DNA of 64,000 bases from Luteitalea pratensis (lineage in GTDB: Bacteria > Acidobacteriota > Vicinamibacteria > Vicinamibacterales > Vicinamibacteraceae). Both the position numbers and the translations under genes were made by a program. The stretch lies in assembly GCF_001618865.1 (NCBI RefSeq), contig NZ_CP015136.1, forward strand, positions 2,019,001 through 2,083,000, given 5' to 3'. The notes below the pieces were generated by a model, which saw nothing but the letters and a program-made list of their open reading frames with translations, made no database searches and was not told the DNA's origin. This document shows positions 17,477 to 26,395 of the stretch, piece by piece (positions within the stretch are counted from its first letter, which is position 1; each line of letters begins with the position of its first letter).

Positions 17477-18922
17477 ATGATCGCAGGAACACGCCGACGA
17501 GCCGTCGTGCGGGTGGTGCTGGCTGCGTTGGTTGTGATAGGCCTGGCGCTCGCTCCACCTGCAGACGCGCGCCTCCAGCCAACAGGTGGGGACTCATTGC
17601 CCCGGCTGGAGATGGGCAATTTTCTGCCGGCCATTCGGGAGCAGCTTCAGCAGGCTTATGCAGCGGCCGAGGCGCGGCCCGCAGATCCCGAGGCGGCCGG
17701 GGCGTTGGGCATGGCCCTGGACGCCTACGAGCAGTACGATGCCGCCGCCCTCTGCTATCGGCGGGCTCAGCAACTCGATTCCCAGTCGTTTCGGTGGCGT
17801 TTCTACCTTGGGTGGGTGCAGGCGGCCCAGGGACGTCACGAGGACGCAGCCCTGACGTTGGCCGCCGCCTTGCGCATGCACCCGGGATACGTGCCCGCCC
17901 AGTTGAGGCTCGCCGCGAGTCTGCTCGCCATCGGCAAATGGCAAGAGAGTGGCGAGGTCTATCGAGCGGTCAGCGCAGCGCATCCCGAGAACGCCGACGC
18001 CCAGTATGGTGCGGGTCGGGTGTCTGCGGCTCGGGGCGATGTCACGGCCGCCGCCGCCGCGTACCTGAGGGCCGTCGAGTTGTTTCCCGACTATGGCGCT
18101 GCTCATTACGCGCTCGCGCTGGTCTATCGCACGCTGGGCGACGACGAACGGTATCGGCAGCAGTTCCGCTTGTACGAGCAGAACAGAACGTCGGTCCCAC
18201 CGCTGGACGACCCATTGCGGGGCGCAGTCGCCCGACTCAACATGGGCCCGGTGGCTCACATTCGTCGCGGCGCGGATCTCGAACGCGCCGGCAGGATCGA
18301 CGAGGCGATTCAGGAACAGCAGGAAGCCCTGCGCGTAGACGCCAGGGCCGTGCAGGCGCACATCAACCTCATCGCGCTCCATGGCCGTTTGGGTCAGTAC
18401 GAATCGGCGGTCGAGCACTACCGGGCTGCGCTCGATATCGATCGCAATCAGGCCGATCTTCACTACAACTACGGCGTGCTCCTGCTCAAACAGCGTCGAC
18501 CTCAGGAGGCAGAGGCAGCGTTTCGCGCAGCTCTCGAGATCAATCCGTACTACGCCGACGCGCACGTCAATCTCGGTGTGCTGGCCGAGCACCAGGGCCG
18601 ATTGAACGACGCCGTGCGGCACTTCGAGGACGCCGTCGCGAATCGGCCGAATGATCGGGCCGCCCATTTTCACCTGGGTCGCCTTCGGGCCAACCAGGCG
18701 GAATACGACGAAGCCATCACGCACTTCCTGAAGACGCTGACGCCGGAGGACGAGAGCACTCCCCGCTACCTCTATGCACTGGCAGCCACGTACGCACGGG
18801 CCGGGAACAGCGCAGAAGCACTGAGGTACGCCCGCACCGCCCGGGAGCAGGCAGCGGCTCGCGGTCAGGCCGAGTTGCTGGCCAGCATCGAGAGGGACTT
18901 CCCGGCTCTGGCACAGCGGTGA
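17477..18922 (+). CDS. Exported TPR-repeat protein
   Basis: 481 residues from ATG 17477 (GGGGG ribosome site; a GTG nine bases upstream is possible). A signal peptide (about 1-30) precedes at least nine TPR units, for example [19 protein letters not shown] and [20 protein letters not shown] arrays act as protein-protein scaffolds. It is the first gene of a same-strand group with a CRTAC1-like protein (16 bases downstream) and a TonB receptor, so the three are probably co-expressed at the cell surface. No catalytic motif seen. Confidence 0.87.
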   Translation: MIAGTRRRAVVRVVLAALVVIGLALAPPADARLQPTGGDSLPRLEMGNFLPAIREQLQQAYAAAEARPADPEAAGALGMALDAYEQYDAAALCYRRAQQLDSQSFRWRFYLGWVQAAQGRHEDAALTLAAALRMHPGYVPAQLRLAASLLAIGKWQESGEVYRAVSAAHPENADAQYGAGRVSAARGDVTAAAAAYLRAVELFPDYGAAHYALALVYRTLGDDERYRQQFRLYEQNRTSVPPLDDPLRGAVARLNMGPVAHIRRGADLERAGRIDEAIQEQQEALRVDARAVQAHINLIALHGRLGQYESAVEHYRAALDIDRNQADLHYNYGVLLLKQRRPQEAEAAFRAALEINPYYADAHVNLGVLAEHQGRLNDAVRHFEDAVANRPNDRAAHFHLGRLRANQAEYDEAITHFLKTLTPEDESTPRYLYALAATYARAGNSAEALRYARTAREQAAARGQAELLASIERDFPALAQR

Positions 18923-18938
18923 CGACTGCCGACACGCG

Positions 18939-20627
18939 ATGAACAGGCACCACGTCTCACTGGCGTTCGCGGTGGTTGCGGTCAGCATGGCGGCGGCACC
19001 CGCTCCGCCGTTCCGCGACATGGCCGCAGACGTGGGCCTGACGTTCCAGCACGTCACTGGAGCGACAGGCGACCATTTCATGCCCGAGATCATGGGCGCA
19101 GGAGCGGCGCTCCTTGACTACGACAACGATGGCGACCTCGATGTCTACGTGATCCAGGGCACCGCGCTCGATCCCGGCAAGCAACCGCTCTTCCCGCCGC
19201 CCGTCGGCTTCAAGCCAGGCAACCGGCTCTTCCGGAACCTGCTGTCACCCACCGGGACGCTGCACTTCGTCGATGTGACCGAGAGCGCGGGCGTAGGTCA
19301 CATCGGCTACGGCATGGGGGCAGCGACCGGTGACTACGACAACGACGGGTTTCTCGATTTGTACGTGACAAACGTCGGGCGCAACGTCCTGTACCACAAC
19401 AACGGCGATGGCACATTCGCCGACGTCACCGGCAAGGCCGGAGTGGATGATGCCCGGTGGAGCACCAGCGCGGCGTTCCTGGATTACGACAGCGATGGCT
19501 TCCTGGATCTCTTCGTCGGCAACTATGTGGACTTCACGGTCCAGGGCAACAAGCATTGCCATGCGCCAACCGGCGAGCCGGACTACTGCACGCCGATGGC
19601 CTACACCCCCGTCCCTTCACGGTTGTTTCACAACACGGGCACCGGCACATTCGTCGACGTCACCGAGTCCTCGGGAATCGGATCCTCTTACGGACCGGCG
19701 CTCGGTGTCCTGTGTGCGGACTTCAACGGGGACGGGCGCACGGACATCTTTGTCGCGAACGACACGGCAGCCAACCGGCTGTGGCTGAACCAGGGAGCAG
19801 GCACGTTCCGCGAGGCAGCCCTGCAATCCGGTGTCGCGTACAACGCTGACGGCCGCGCGAAGGCCGGAATGGGTGTCACCGCAGAGGAAGTCGACGATGA
19901 TGGCACCCTCACGTTGTTGGTAACCAATCTCACTCGTGAAGGCGCCACGCTTTTCCGCGGGAACCGCAAGGACCTGTTCGAAGACGTGACGTCGCGCAAT
20001 GGCCTGGCAACGCCGACCTTCGGCTTCACCGGATTCGGGACGAGCTGGTTCGACTACGACAACGACGGGCGGCTGGATCTGTTCATCGCCAACGGCGCCG
20101 TCACCATCGTCGAATCGCTACGAGCCCAACCATACCCTTACGGTCAGAGCAACCTGCTGTTTCATAATGAAGGCCCGCAACGGTTCTCCGACGTGAGCAA
20201 CGATGCGGGCCCCGCGTTCCGGCGCATCGATGTCGGCCGTGGCGTGGCGATCGGAGACATCGACAACGACGGGGCTGTCGATGTCCTCGTGACCAACAAC
20301 AACGGCGCCGTGCGCCTCCTTCACAACGATGTCGGGGCCCGGCAGCACTGGCTCGAAGTGAGCCTGGTCGGCACGAAGAGCAATCTTTCCGGCATCGGCG
20401 CACGTGTTGCGCTACTGCGGGACGGCGCGGCGCCGCGGTGGCGCAGGGTGCATACCGACTCGAGCTATCTCAGCGCCAGTGATGTGCGGGTTCACTTCGG
20501 CCTCGGGGAGCGTTCCGACGTGCGGGGCCTCGTGGTGCAGTGGCCCGACGGCTCCAGCGAAACGTGGGACAACGTCAAACCCGACCGCGTCGTTGTCCTT
20601 CGGCAAGGCACGGGCAGATCGCGATAG
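18939..20627 (+). CDS. CRTAC1-type FG-GAP / ASPIC-UnbV protein
   Basis: 562 residues: signal peptide (1-20), then a seven-bladed-type integrin-like propeller with repeated calcium-binding loops of the form DYDNDGDLD (also DYDNDGFLD, DYDSDGFLD, DFNGDGRTD, DYDNDGRLD, DIDNDGAVD), and a C-terminal ASPIC/UnbV domain (SSYLSASDVRVHFGLGE, VQWPDGSSETW). These secreted proteins are abundant in Acidobacteriota and Planctomycetota; function unproven, possibly binding of ligand or partner at the surface. It follows the TPR gene by 16 bases and precedes the TonB receptor by about 100. All loops appear intact. Confidence 0.93.
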   Translation: MNRHHVSLAFAVVAVSMAAAPAPPFRDMAADVGLTFQHVTGATGDHFMPEIMGAGAALLDYDNDGDLDVYVIQGTALDPGKQPLFPPPVGFKPGNRLFRNLLSPTGTLHFVDVTESAGVGHIGYGMGAATGDYDNDGFLDLYVTNVGRNVLYHNNGDGTFADVTGKAGVDDARWSTSAAFLDYDSDGFLDLFVGNYVDFTVQGNKHCHAPTGEPDYCTPMAYTPVPSRLFHNTGTGTFVDVTESSGIGSSYGPALGVLCADFNGDGRTDIFVANDTAANRLWLNQGAGTFREAALQSGVAYNADGRAKAGMGVTAEEVDDDGTLTLLVTNLTREGATLFRGNRKDLFEDVTSRNGLATPTFGFTGFGTSWFDYDNDGRLDLFIANGAVTIVESLRAQPYPYGQSNLLFHNEGPQRFSDVSNDAGPAFRRIDVGRGVAIGDIDNDGAVDVLVTNNNGAVRLLHNDVGARQHWLEVSLVGTKSNLSGIGARVALLRDGAAPRWRRVHTDSSYLSASDVRVHFGLGERSDVRGLVVQWPDGSSETWDNVKPDRVVVLRQGTGRSR

Positions 20628-20729
20628 CCGGGTCGCTCTCTGTTCCACGCAGCGACCAACGTGCGTGGGCGTATACTGCAACCTCCCACAGGATCGTTTC
20701 GCGTTCAGCCCTCCGACAGGAAGGTTTCC

Positions 20730-23700
20730 ATGATCGCAAGAACACCCAGTCGGGCCTTCTCGTCACTATGCCTGGGAGTGCTGCTGATTGTGCTCGTCCC
20801 GCGAGACAGCGCAGCTCAGGTGCTTTACGGATCGGTCGTGGGCGACGTCAAGGACGCGACCGGCGGCGCGCTTCCTGGTGTAACCCTGATCATCACCAAC
20901 ACCGACCAGGGCCTCTCCCGCGAGGCGGTGACCGATGCTGGGGGGCACTTCACCTTCTCGAACCTGCCCTCTGGCGTGTACGGCCTGAAGGCCAGCCAGC
21001 AGGGCTTCAAGGGCTTCGAGCAGAAGGAAGTCACCGTCACCATCAACGCCGTCACGCGGGTGGACGTCACGCTCGAGATCGGCTCGATGGGCGAAACCGT
21101 GAGCGTCTCGGCAGAGCGCCCGAGGCTCCAGACCGACACGGCCGAGGTGCACGAGAGCCTGGTCGCGGAGGAGCTGGTGAATGCGCCGGTGCCGCTGGGC
21201 CGCAACTACCAGCAGATGTACAGAATGCTGCCAGGCTTTGCGCCCCCCGCCAACTCGCACTCGATCCCGAGCAATCCGTCGCGATCCCTCGAATTCACGG
21301 TCAACGGCACGAGCGACGACCAGAACAACACGCGCATCGACGGCGTCAGCACCTACAACGTCCAGCTGCCCCACGTCTCCTCGTACGTGCCGACGCTCGA
21401 GGCGATCGAGGAGGTCAATGTCGTCACCAGCAGCATGGGCGCCGAGCAGGGGCTGGCCGGCGGAGCCGCGATCAACGTGCGGACCAAGAGCGGCAGCAAC
21501 GCTTTCCACGGATCCGGCTTCGAGTACTTCACCAACCAGGACCTCAAGGCCTGGCCGATGCGGTTCGGCGACGCTGCATTGAACACCGGCAAGAAGCCGG
21601 AGGTCAGCTATAACCAGTACGGCGGGACCATCGGTGGCCGCATCAAGGAGAACAAGGCTTTCTTCTTCGTCAGCTATGAGGGGACGAGGGACCACCGGGT
21701 CGTCGACACGACGGTGACGGTGCCGACACAGGCAATGCTTCGGGGCGACTTTTCGGGGTCAGACTCGCCGATCTACGATCCGCTCTCCGGGAATGCGGAC
21801 GGCACCGGGCGGACGCAGTTCCGGGTGTTGCCGGGCGACGCGAACTACGGGTTGTGCAACACCGCAACCAACCCGAACTGTCTCAACATCATTCCGGCGG
21901 CGCGGATGGACCCGATCGCCAAGCAGATCGCGAGCCACATTCCCGCCAACAACATCGATCGGGCGAGCCGCAACTACTTCGCGCAGGCCCCGTTCCAGTC
22001 CGAGCGCCGACAGGTGGACACGAGGGTCGACTACAACGTGAATTCCAAGTTCAACCTGGCCGGTACCTTCGGTGTCCTCCATTTCAAGACGTCGGTGCCC
22101 ACCGTGTTCGGTGATGAGGCGATCGGGCAGCCCATTGGCGGCAGCAGCAACCCGGGTCATGGTCACGGCAACACGTACCGGACCACCGTGATGGGCACGT
22201 ACATTTTCACCCCGACGTTCCTGATGGACGCGCATTTTGGATGGGCCAAACAGGGGACGGCGTCGGAGCAGCCGGGCCTCGGCACGAACATCGGGAGCGA
22301 CGTCCTGGGCATTCCGGGCACCAACGGCTCGCGCCTCTTCGAGAGCGGCTGGCCCACGTTCGAGTTCGAGGACTTCGCCACGGTCGGTGTGAACGAGAAC
22401 TTCATGCCGTACTACCGGCACGATCCGCAGTCGCAGTACGTCGTGAACTTCAACTGGGTCAAGCAGACGCACAACCTCCGGTTCGGCGCCGACTTCTATC
22501 AAATGGGGTTGAACCATGCGCAGGCGGAGTTCATCACCGGCGGGTTCGGCGCGCAGGGCGGCTTCGGGTTCGACCGCGGTATCACGGAGCGGTGCGAGGT
22601 CGTCGATCCGGCGACGGGTAACTGCCAGGTGACGTCCGCCGGCTCCCGGTCCAACAGCGCGGCAGCGTTCGTGCTCGGCCTGGCCAGCCGGTCCGGCAGG
22701 ACACTGCAGGTGCCGGACGAGTACAGCGTGCGGGCACACCCGTTCAGCTTCTACGTGCGCGATCGGTGGACCATCGGCGACAACCTCACACTCGACTACG
22801 GCACGCGCTGGGAGTACTTCCCGCTTCCGACCCGACCCGACCGCGGCATCGAGCGGTACGACGTCAACACCAACCAGGTGCTGCTCTGCGGGATCGGCAG
22901 CGTGCCCACCGATTGCGGCATCAAGGCGAGCAAGACGCTCTTCGCCCCCCGCGTGGGCATGGCCTATCGCATCGGCGACACGTGGGTCGTGCGCGCGGGT
23001 TACGGCCTGACCAACGATCCGTACTATGGGATCGAGATCGTTCGGGCGAACTACCCGATCCTGACGCAGCTCAAGCGCGAATCGCCGGATGGTCTGACGC
23101 CAGCGGCAACGCTGGCCGGGGGGATTCCCGGGTTTGTGGTGCCGGACCCGGGCAATGGCGTCATCGACATTCCGAGCGACTATGCGTGGGCCGGCTACCC
23201 CGAGGAGCTCGACCGCGGGTACATCCAGTCGTGGAACTTCACCGTCCAGCGGGAGCTGCCGGGGAAGTTCACGGGCCAGATCGGGTATGTGGGCACGCAT
23301 TCGACCCGACAGCTCGGACTGGTCGACATCAATGCCGGCCAGATCATCGGCGCCGGTGAGGACGGTCGGTCCCTGCAGCAACTGTACGGCCGGACGGCGT
23401 CCACCGTGTTCCTGCGGCCCGTGGGATCGGGCCAGTACCACTCGATGCAGGCGCAGCTGCACCGGCGGTTCGCCGACGGCCTCAGCCTGAGCATGAACTA
23501 CACCCTGGCGAGGGCCAAGAGCGACAACGAGAACAGCTCGTTCCAGCCGGCCGTTCAGGCGGTGCAGTACCTCAGTCGCAACTACGCGCTCACGAGCACC
23601 GACCGCACCCACAACGTGGGCATCACCAGCGTGTGGGAGCTCCCGTTCGGTCGCGACAGACGGTGGCTGAGCGATGGCGGCGTGCTCTCGTACATCGTTG

Positions 23701-24164
23701 GCGGGTGGCAGGTGAACAACATGATCAGCATCCTCAGCGGCCCGCCGTTCACTGTCCTGGCGGACGGCACGTCGCTGAACCTGCCGGGCAGTACGCAGAC
23801 GGCCGACCAGGTGAAGCCCGTCGTCAAGCTCGGCGGGGTGGGCAGCGGCACGCCGTACTACGATCCGTCGTCTTGGGCCGAGGTGAACGAAGCGCGGTTC
23901 GGCAACACCGCCCACAACTACATGCGCGCGCCTGGTGCCTTCAACTGGGACTTCGGGCTGACGCGGGAGTTCTCCCTCACCTCGAACGTCAAGCTGCAGT
24001 TCCGCATGGAGGCGTTCAACTTCACCAACACGCCGCACCTCGGGATCCCCGACAACGACATCGGCGACGGCGAGGACTTCATGACGATCACGGGCGTGCA
24101 GGACCTCGCGCGGGAAGGCATCGACGAGCGGCAGTTCCGGCTGGGTTTCCGCCTCGTCTTCTAG
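20730..24164 (+). CDS. Oar-like TonB-dependent receptor
   Basis: 1144 residues from ATG 20730 (AGGAAGG upstream). Signal peptide, then a carboxypeptidase-regulatory-like beta sandwich (about 30-115: GSVVGDVKDATGGALPGVTL), a plug domain (TNGT-type ELVNAPVPLGRNYQQM, TRIDGVSTYNVQLP) and a long outer-membrane barrel ending RQFRLGFRLVF with a terminal aromatic. Such receptors import large substrates (oligosaccharides, peptides, metal complexes) using TonB/ExbBD energy. No SusD-like partner is present; the partners here are TPR and CRTAC1 proteins. Intact. Confidence 0.93.
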   Translation: MIARTPSRAFSSLCLGVLLIVLVPRDSAAQVLYGSVVGDVKDATGGALPGVTLIITNTDQGLSREAVTDAGGHFTFSNLPSGVYGLKASQQGFKGFEQKEVTVTINAVTRVDVTLEIGSMGETVSVSAERPRLQTDTAEVHESLVAEELVNAPVPLGRNYQQMYRMLPGFAPPANSHSIPSNPSRSLEFTVNGTSDDQNNTRIDGVSTYNVQLPHVSSYVPTLEAIEEVNVVTSSMGAEQGLAGGAAINVRTKSGSNAFHGSGFEYFTNQDLKAWPMRFGDAALNTGKKPEVSYNQYGGTIGGRIKENKAFFFVSYEGTRDHRVVDTTVTVPTQAMLRGDFSGSDSPIYDPLSGNADGTGRTQFRVLPGDANYGLCNTATNPNCLNIIPAARMDPIAKQIASHIPANNIDRASRNYFAQAPFQSERRQVDTRVDYNVNSKFNLAGTFGVLHFKTSVPTVFGDEAIGQPIGGSSNPGHGHGNTYRTTVMGTYIFTPTFLMDAHFGWAKQGTASEQPGLGTNIGSDVLGIPGTNGSRLFESGWPTFEFEDFATVGVNENFMPYYRHDPQSQYVVNFNWVKQTHNLRFGADFYQMGLNHAQAEFITGGFGAQGGFGFDRGITERCEVVDPATGNCQVTSAGSRSNSAAAFVLGLASRSGRTLQVPDEYSVRAHPFSFYVRDRWTIGDNLTLDYGTRWEYFPLPTRPDRGIERYDVNTNQVLLCGIGSVPTDCGIKASKTLFAPRVGMAYRIGDTWVVRAGYGLTNDPYYGIEIVRANYPILTQLKRESPDGLTPAATLAGGIPGFVVPDPGNGVIDIPSDYAWAGYPEELDRGYIQSWNFTVQRELPGKFTGQIGYVGTHSTRQLGLVDINAGQIIGAGEDGRSLQQLYGRTASTVFLRPVGSGQYHSMQAQLHRRFADGLSLSMNYTLARAKSDNENSSFQPAVQAVQYLSRNYALTSTDRTHNVGITSVWELPFGRDRRWLSDGGVLSYIVGGWQVNNMISILSGPPFTVLADGTSLNLPGSTQTADQVKPVVKLGGVGSGTPYYDPSSWAEVNEARFGNTAHNYMRAPGAFNWDFGLTREFSLTSNVKLQFRMEAFNFTNTPHLGIPDNDIGDGEDFMTITGVQDLAREGIDERQFRLGFRLVF

Positions 24165-24179
24165 GCACGCTGCCAGGGC

Positions 24180-24833
24180 ATGCATTCACGGACGGGCGAG
24201 TTCGGTTGTCGACGACGAACGCCACACGCTTGTGAGTCGAGCGATGACGCGTCTCGCATATTCCTGCTCTCGCCAGCCAATGCAGCGGGGCCGCGCGGAC
24301 GACTCCTCCGTACCTCTCCAAACGTTCCGCTGGCGGCGCGTCTCCGATCTGGCGAGGGCGTGCCCCTCGGCGAAGTCTACGCGTTCATCAGCGCGCTGTA
24401 CTTTCGCGGGAAGCTCGCGTACGCGGACTGTTTCGCGCCGGGTCGCAGCTTCGTCATCACGCCATGCCTGGGGCTGTTGGCACCATCCACGCCGGTGCGC
24501 GCGCGAGAGTTCGAACAGCTCGCGAGCGTGCCGATCGATGCCGGCGAGCCGCGCTACCTCGAGCCGCTTCGGCGGGATGTCGTGCGACTGTCGCGCGACT
24601 GGCCAGGCGACGTGGTGCTGCTCGGCAGCATCGCGTCGCCCAAGTACACGCAGCCGCTCATCGACGTGCTCGGCAGCCGGCTCGTGTTTCCGTCGACGTT
24701 CGTTGGTCGAGGTGATATGAGCCGAGGCGGTGTCCTGCTGCGAGCCGTGCGCGCGGGGCAGGAACTTGACTACATCCCTGTGTCTGGGGCCGCCCTTCGA
24801 GGTACACGGCCGCCGAGGCTGCCCAGGCCATGA
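24180..24833 (+). CDS. Conserved cytosolic protein of unknown function
   Basis: The core from about residue 27 reads IFLLSPANAAGPRGRLL, then PLGEVYAFISALYFRGKLAYADCF, VITPCLGLL, VVLLGSIASPKYTQPLIDVLG, LVFPSTFVGRGDMSRGGVLLR, ending TRPPRLPRP. I recognise this as an uncharacterised family seen in Acidobacteriota and Myxococcota, but no activity is known to me. The first 26 residues do not fit the family, and no other in-frame start exists before the core, so the 5' end may be altered; another frame offers ATG 24244 with the expected spacing. It starts 15 bases after the TonB receptor stop. Confidence 0.6.
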   Translation: MHSRTGEFGCRRRTPHACESSDDASRIFLLSPANAAGPRGRLLRTSPNVPLAARLRSGEGVPLGEVYAFISALYFRGKLAYADCFAPGRSFVITPCLGLLAPSTPVRAREFEQLASVPIDAGEPRYLEPLRRDVVRLSRDWPGDVVLLGSIASPKYTQPLIDVLGSRLVFPSTFVGRGDMSRGGVLLRAVRAGQELDYIPVSGAALRGTRPPRLPRP

Positions 24834-24845
24834 CCCGTCCGGCTG

Positions 24846-24992
24846 CTACTGACTGTCGGCCTGCATGGCCTCGGGCGGATTGACCCTGGTCGCGGCATGA
24901 GCCGTAATCCAACTCGCGATAATCGCGCCCAGCGCGAGCACCAGCGCGGCCCTGGCGAAGGCAACGGGAACCGCTACCGGTAAGTGAATGCC
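24846..24992 (-). pseudogene. C-terminal relic of an ADOP/FtsX permease
   Basis: On the minus strand the frame reads LPVAVPVAFARAALVLALGA, IIASWITAHAATRVNPPEAMQAD, which is the last membrane helix and conserved tail (ATRVxPxEAL) of an ADOP/MacB permease. The rest of the gene is absent and the upstream border falls inside a dispersed repeat (24974-25082). The stretch on to 25145 holds only that repeat. Confidence 0.6.
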
Positions 24993-25082
24993 GACGACTG
25001 ACAATTGGCTGACAACGGCTACGCCTTGCAGCTCGAGCGCGCTCGAAATCCACTTGCCCAAAGAGCCGTGTGTCGCAGACCC
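24974..25082. repeat. Dispersed repeat, copy A (partner at 42171)
   Basis: Shares ACCGGTAAG, then ACGACTGACAATTG, CTGACAACGG, and, 30-40 bases on, CCACTTGCCCAAAGAGCCG followed by GCAG and CCCAG with 42171-42282. Same order and orientation in both places. No coding sense; probably a remnant of a mobile or structured repeat. Confidence 0.65.
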
Positions 25083-25145
25083 AGTCGACCTCAGCTGCGG
25101 AGAATTCTGCTGACTACCGAGGTGGCTTTGGACGCGGCCGTCCGA

Positions 25146-25691
25146 TCAGCGCTGCGTGCGCCAGCTATCGCGAACCTCGCGAGCGACACGCGTCCCCGCG
25201 TCCATGGCACGGTCGGTCTCATACGCATCGTGGGACATCATGGTTCCCGAGCGGCGGTGATCCACGCCCTCGAGATATTCCAGGACGTGCTCGAACTCGT
25301 GCGCGATGGCCTCCACGGTGTCAGCGCTCGACCGCACGAGCACGCGCGCGACCGTGGCGCCGTCCTCGGTGACTCCGATCACCGACTGCGCCTGTCGAAG
25401 GATCTGTACAGAGGCGACCAGGTGCACGAACACGGTCGTGCCTGCCTGGGCGAGACGGGCGCACTGGGACCGGAACGTTGCCGATCGCGCCCAGGCCAGC
25501 TGCACGCTCGGCCGCAGTGCCTTGGTGATGACCAGGCGGCATGGCCATGCCGAGGCAGGGGCCTCCTCGGTTGCCGCTGGCTGGGACGGGTCGTATGAGT
25601 GCGCGGCGGCGCGGGCGGGCGGGCAGGCGGCGACCAGGCAGGCGCCGACGATCCAGCTGCGAATCAGTGTCAGGTGACGGCGAGCACGCAT
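25146..25691 (-). CDS. Secreted HExxH (gluzincin-like) protein, copy 2
   Basis: 181 residues, paralogue of the protein at 5072-5632 with the same plan: signal peptide ending ARAAA, SAWPCRLV, RSATFRSQCARLAQAG, SADTVEAIAHEFEHVLEYLEG, and the tail YETDRAMDAGTRVAREVRDS. HEFEH supplies a possible zinc site and the Glu in YETD a third ligand. ATG 25691 has GGGAGG upstream. It is divergent from the ECF sigma / kinase operon (138 bases between starts), so the sigma factor or kinase may control it. Activity is inferred; no known family name comes to mind. Confidence 0.78.
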   Translation of the reverse strand: MRARRHLTLIRSWIVGACLVAACPPARAAAHSYDPSQPAATEEAPASAWPCRLVITKALRPSVQLAWARSATFRSQCARLAQAGTTVFVHLVASVQILRQAQSVIGVTEDGATVARVLVRSSADTVEAIAHEFEHVLEYLEGVDHRRSGTMMSHDAYETDRAMDAGTRVAREVRDSWRTQR

Positions 25692-25828
25692 CTCCAACCT
25701 CCCGCTGGCCTGGCGCCGAGAGCGGTCGGCGCGAGGGGGCATCGGAAACGCGGAGACGCGTGCCGCCTGGTCTCATGGGGCCAGTCGGTGCGGGCGACTG
25801 CGGTATAACGGGGTATCTGCAGGAGGCG

Positions 25829-26395
25829 ATGACCCAGCCGCCGGATGTGACGGGCCTGCTCGTCGCCTGGAGCAACGGCGACGGGGAGGCCAACGACCGC
25901 TTGATTGAAGCGGTCTATGCGGAGTTGCGTGGACTGGCGCGGGGCTACCTGAGGCGGGAGCGTCCCGACCATTCATTGGCGCCGACGGCGCTCGTGCACG
26001 AGGCGTACCTGCGGCTGATCGTTCAGCGCCGCGTGCCGTGGCACAATCGGGCGCACTTCTTTGCCATCGCGGCGCACGTGATGCGGCGCCTTCTCGTGGA
26101 TCACGCTCGCGCCCACGGCGCGGTCAAGCGGGGAGCAGGCCATCGCGTGCCACTTCTGGACATCGACGTCGGGGTCGACCCCGAGGACTTGGACGTGATC
26201 GCGCTGGATGCCGCGCTGGTGCGACTGGCCGCCATCGATCGACGACAGAGCCGCCTGGTGGAGCTGCGCTTCTTCGGAGGACTGACGGGCGACGAGATTG
26301 CGACCGTCCTCGGCGTGGCGCCGATCACCGTGAAGCGGGACTGGGCGCTGGCGAGAGCCTGGTTGTTCCGCGAGCTTCGTGGTGAGACCGGATGA
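25829..26395 (+). CDS. ECF RNA polymerase sigma factor (TIGR02999 type)
   Basis: 188 residues from ATG 25829 with AGGAGG four bases upstream. Sigma-2 region: AVYAELRGLARGYLRRERPDHSL, LVHEAYLRLI, HNRAHFFAIAAHVMRRLLVDHARA. Sigma-4 helix-turn-helix: [20 protein letters not shown], then TVKRDWALARAWLFREL. This subfamily has no anti-sigma gene but is coupled to a PD40 kinase, as here: its stop overlaps the kinase start (ATGA at 26392-26395). Regulation therefore probably runs through the kinase. A truncated twin lies at 5772. Confidence 0.93.
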   Translation: MTQPPDVTGLLVAWSNGDGEANDRLIEAVYAELRGLARGYLRRERPDHSLAPTALVHEAYLRLIVQRRVPWHNRAHFFAIAAHVMRRLLVDHARAHGAVKRGAGHRVPLLDIDVGVDPEDLDVIALDAALVRLAAIDRRQSRLVELRFFGGLTGDEIATVLGVAPITVKRDWALARAWLFRELRGETG

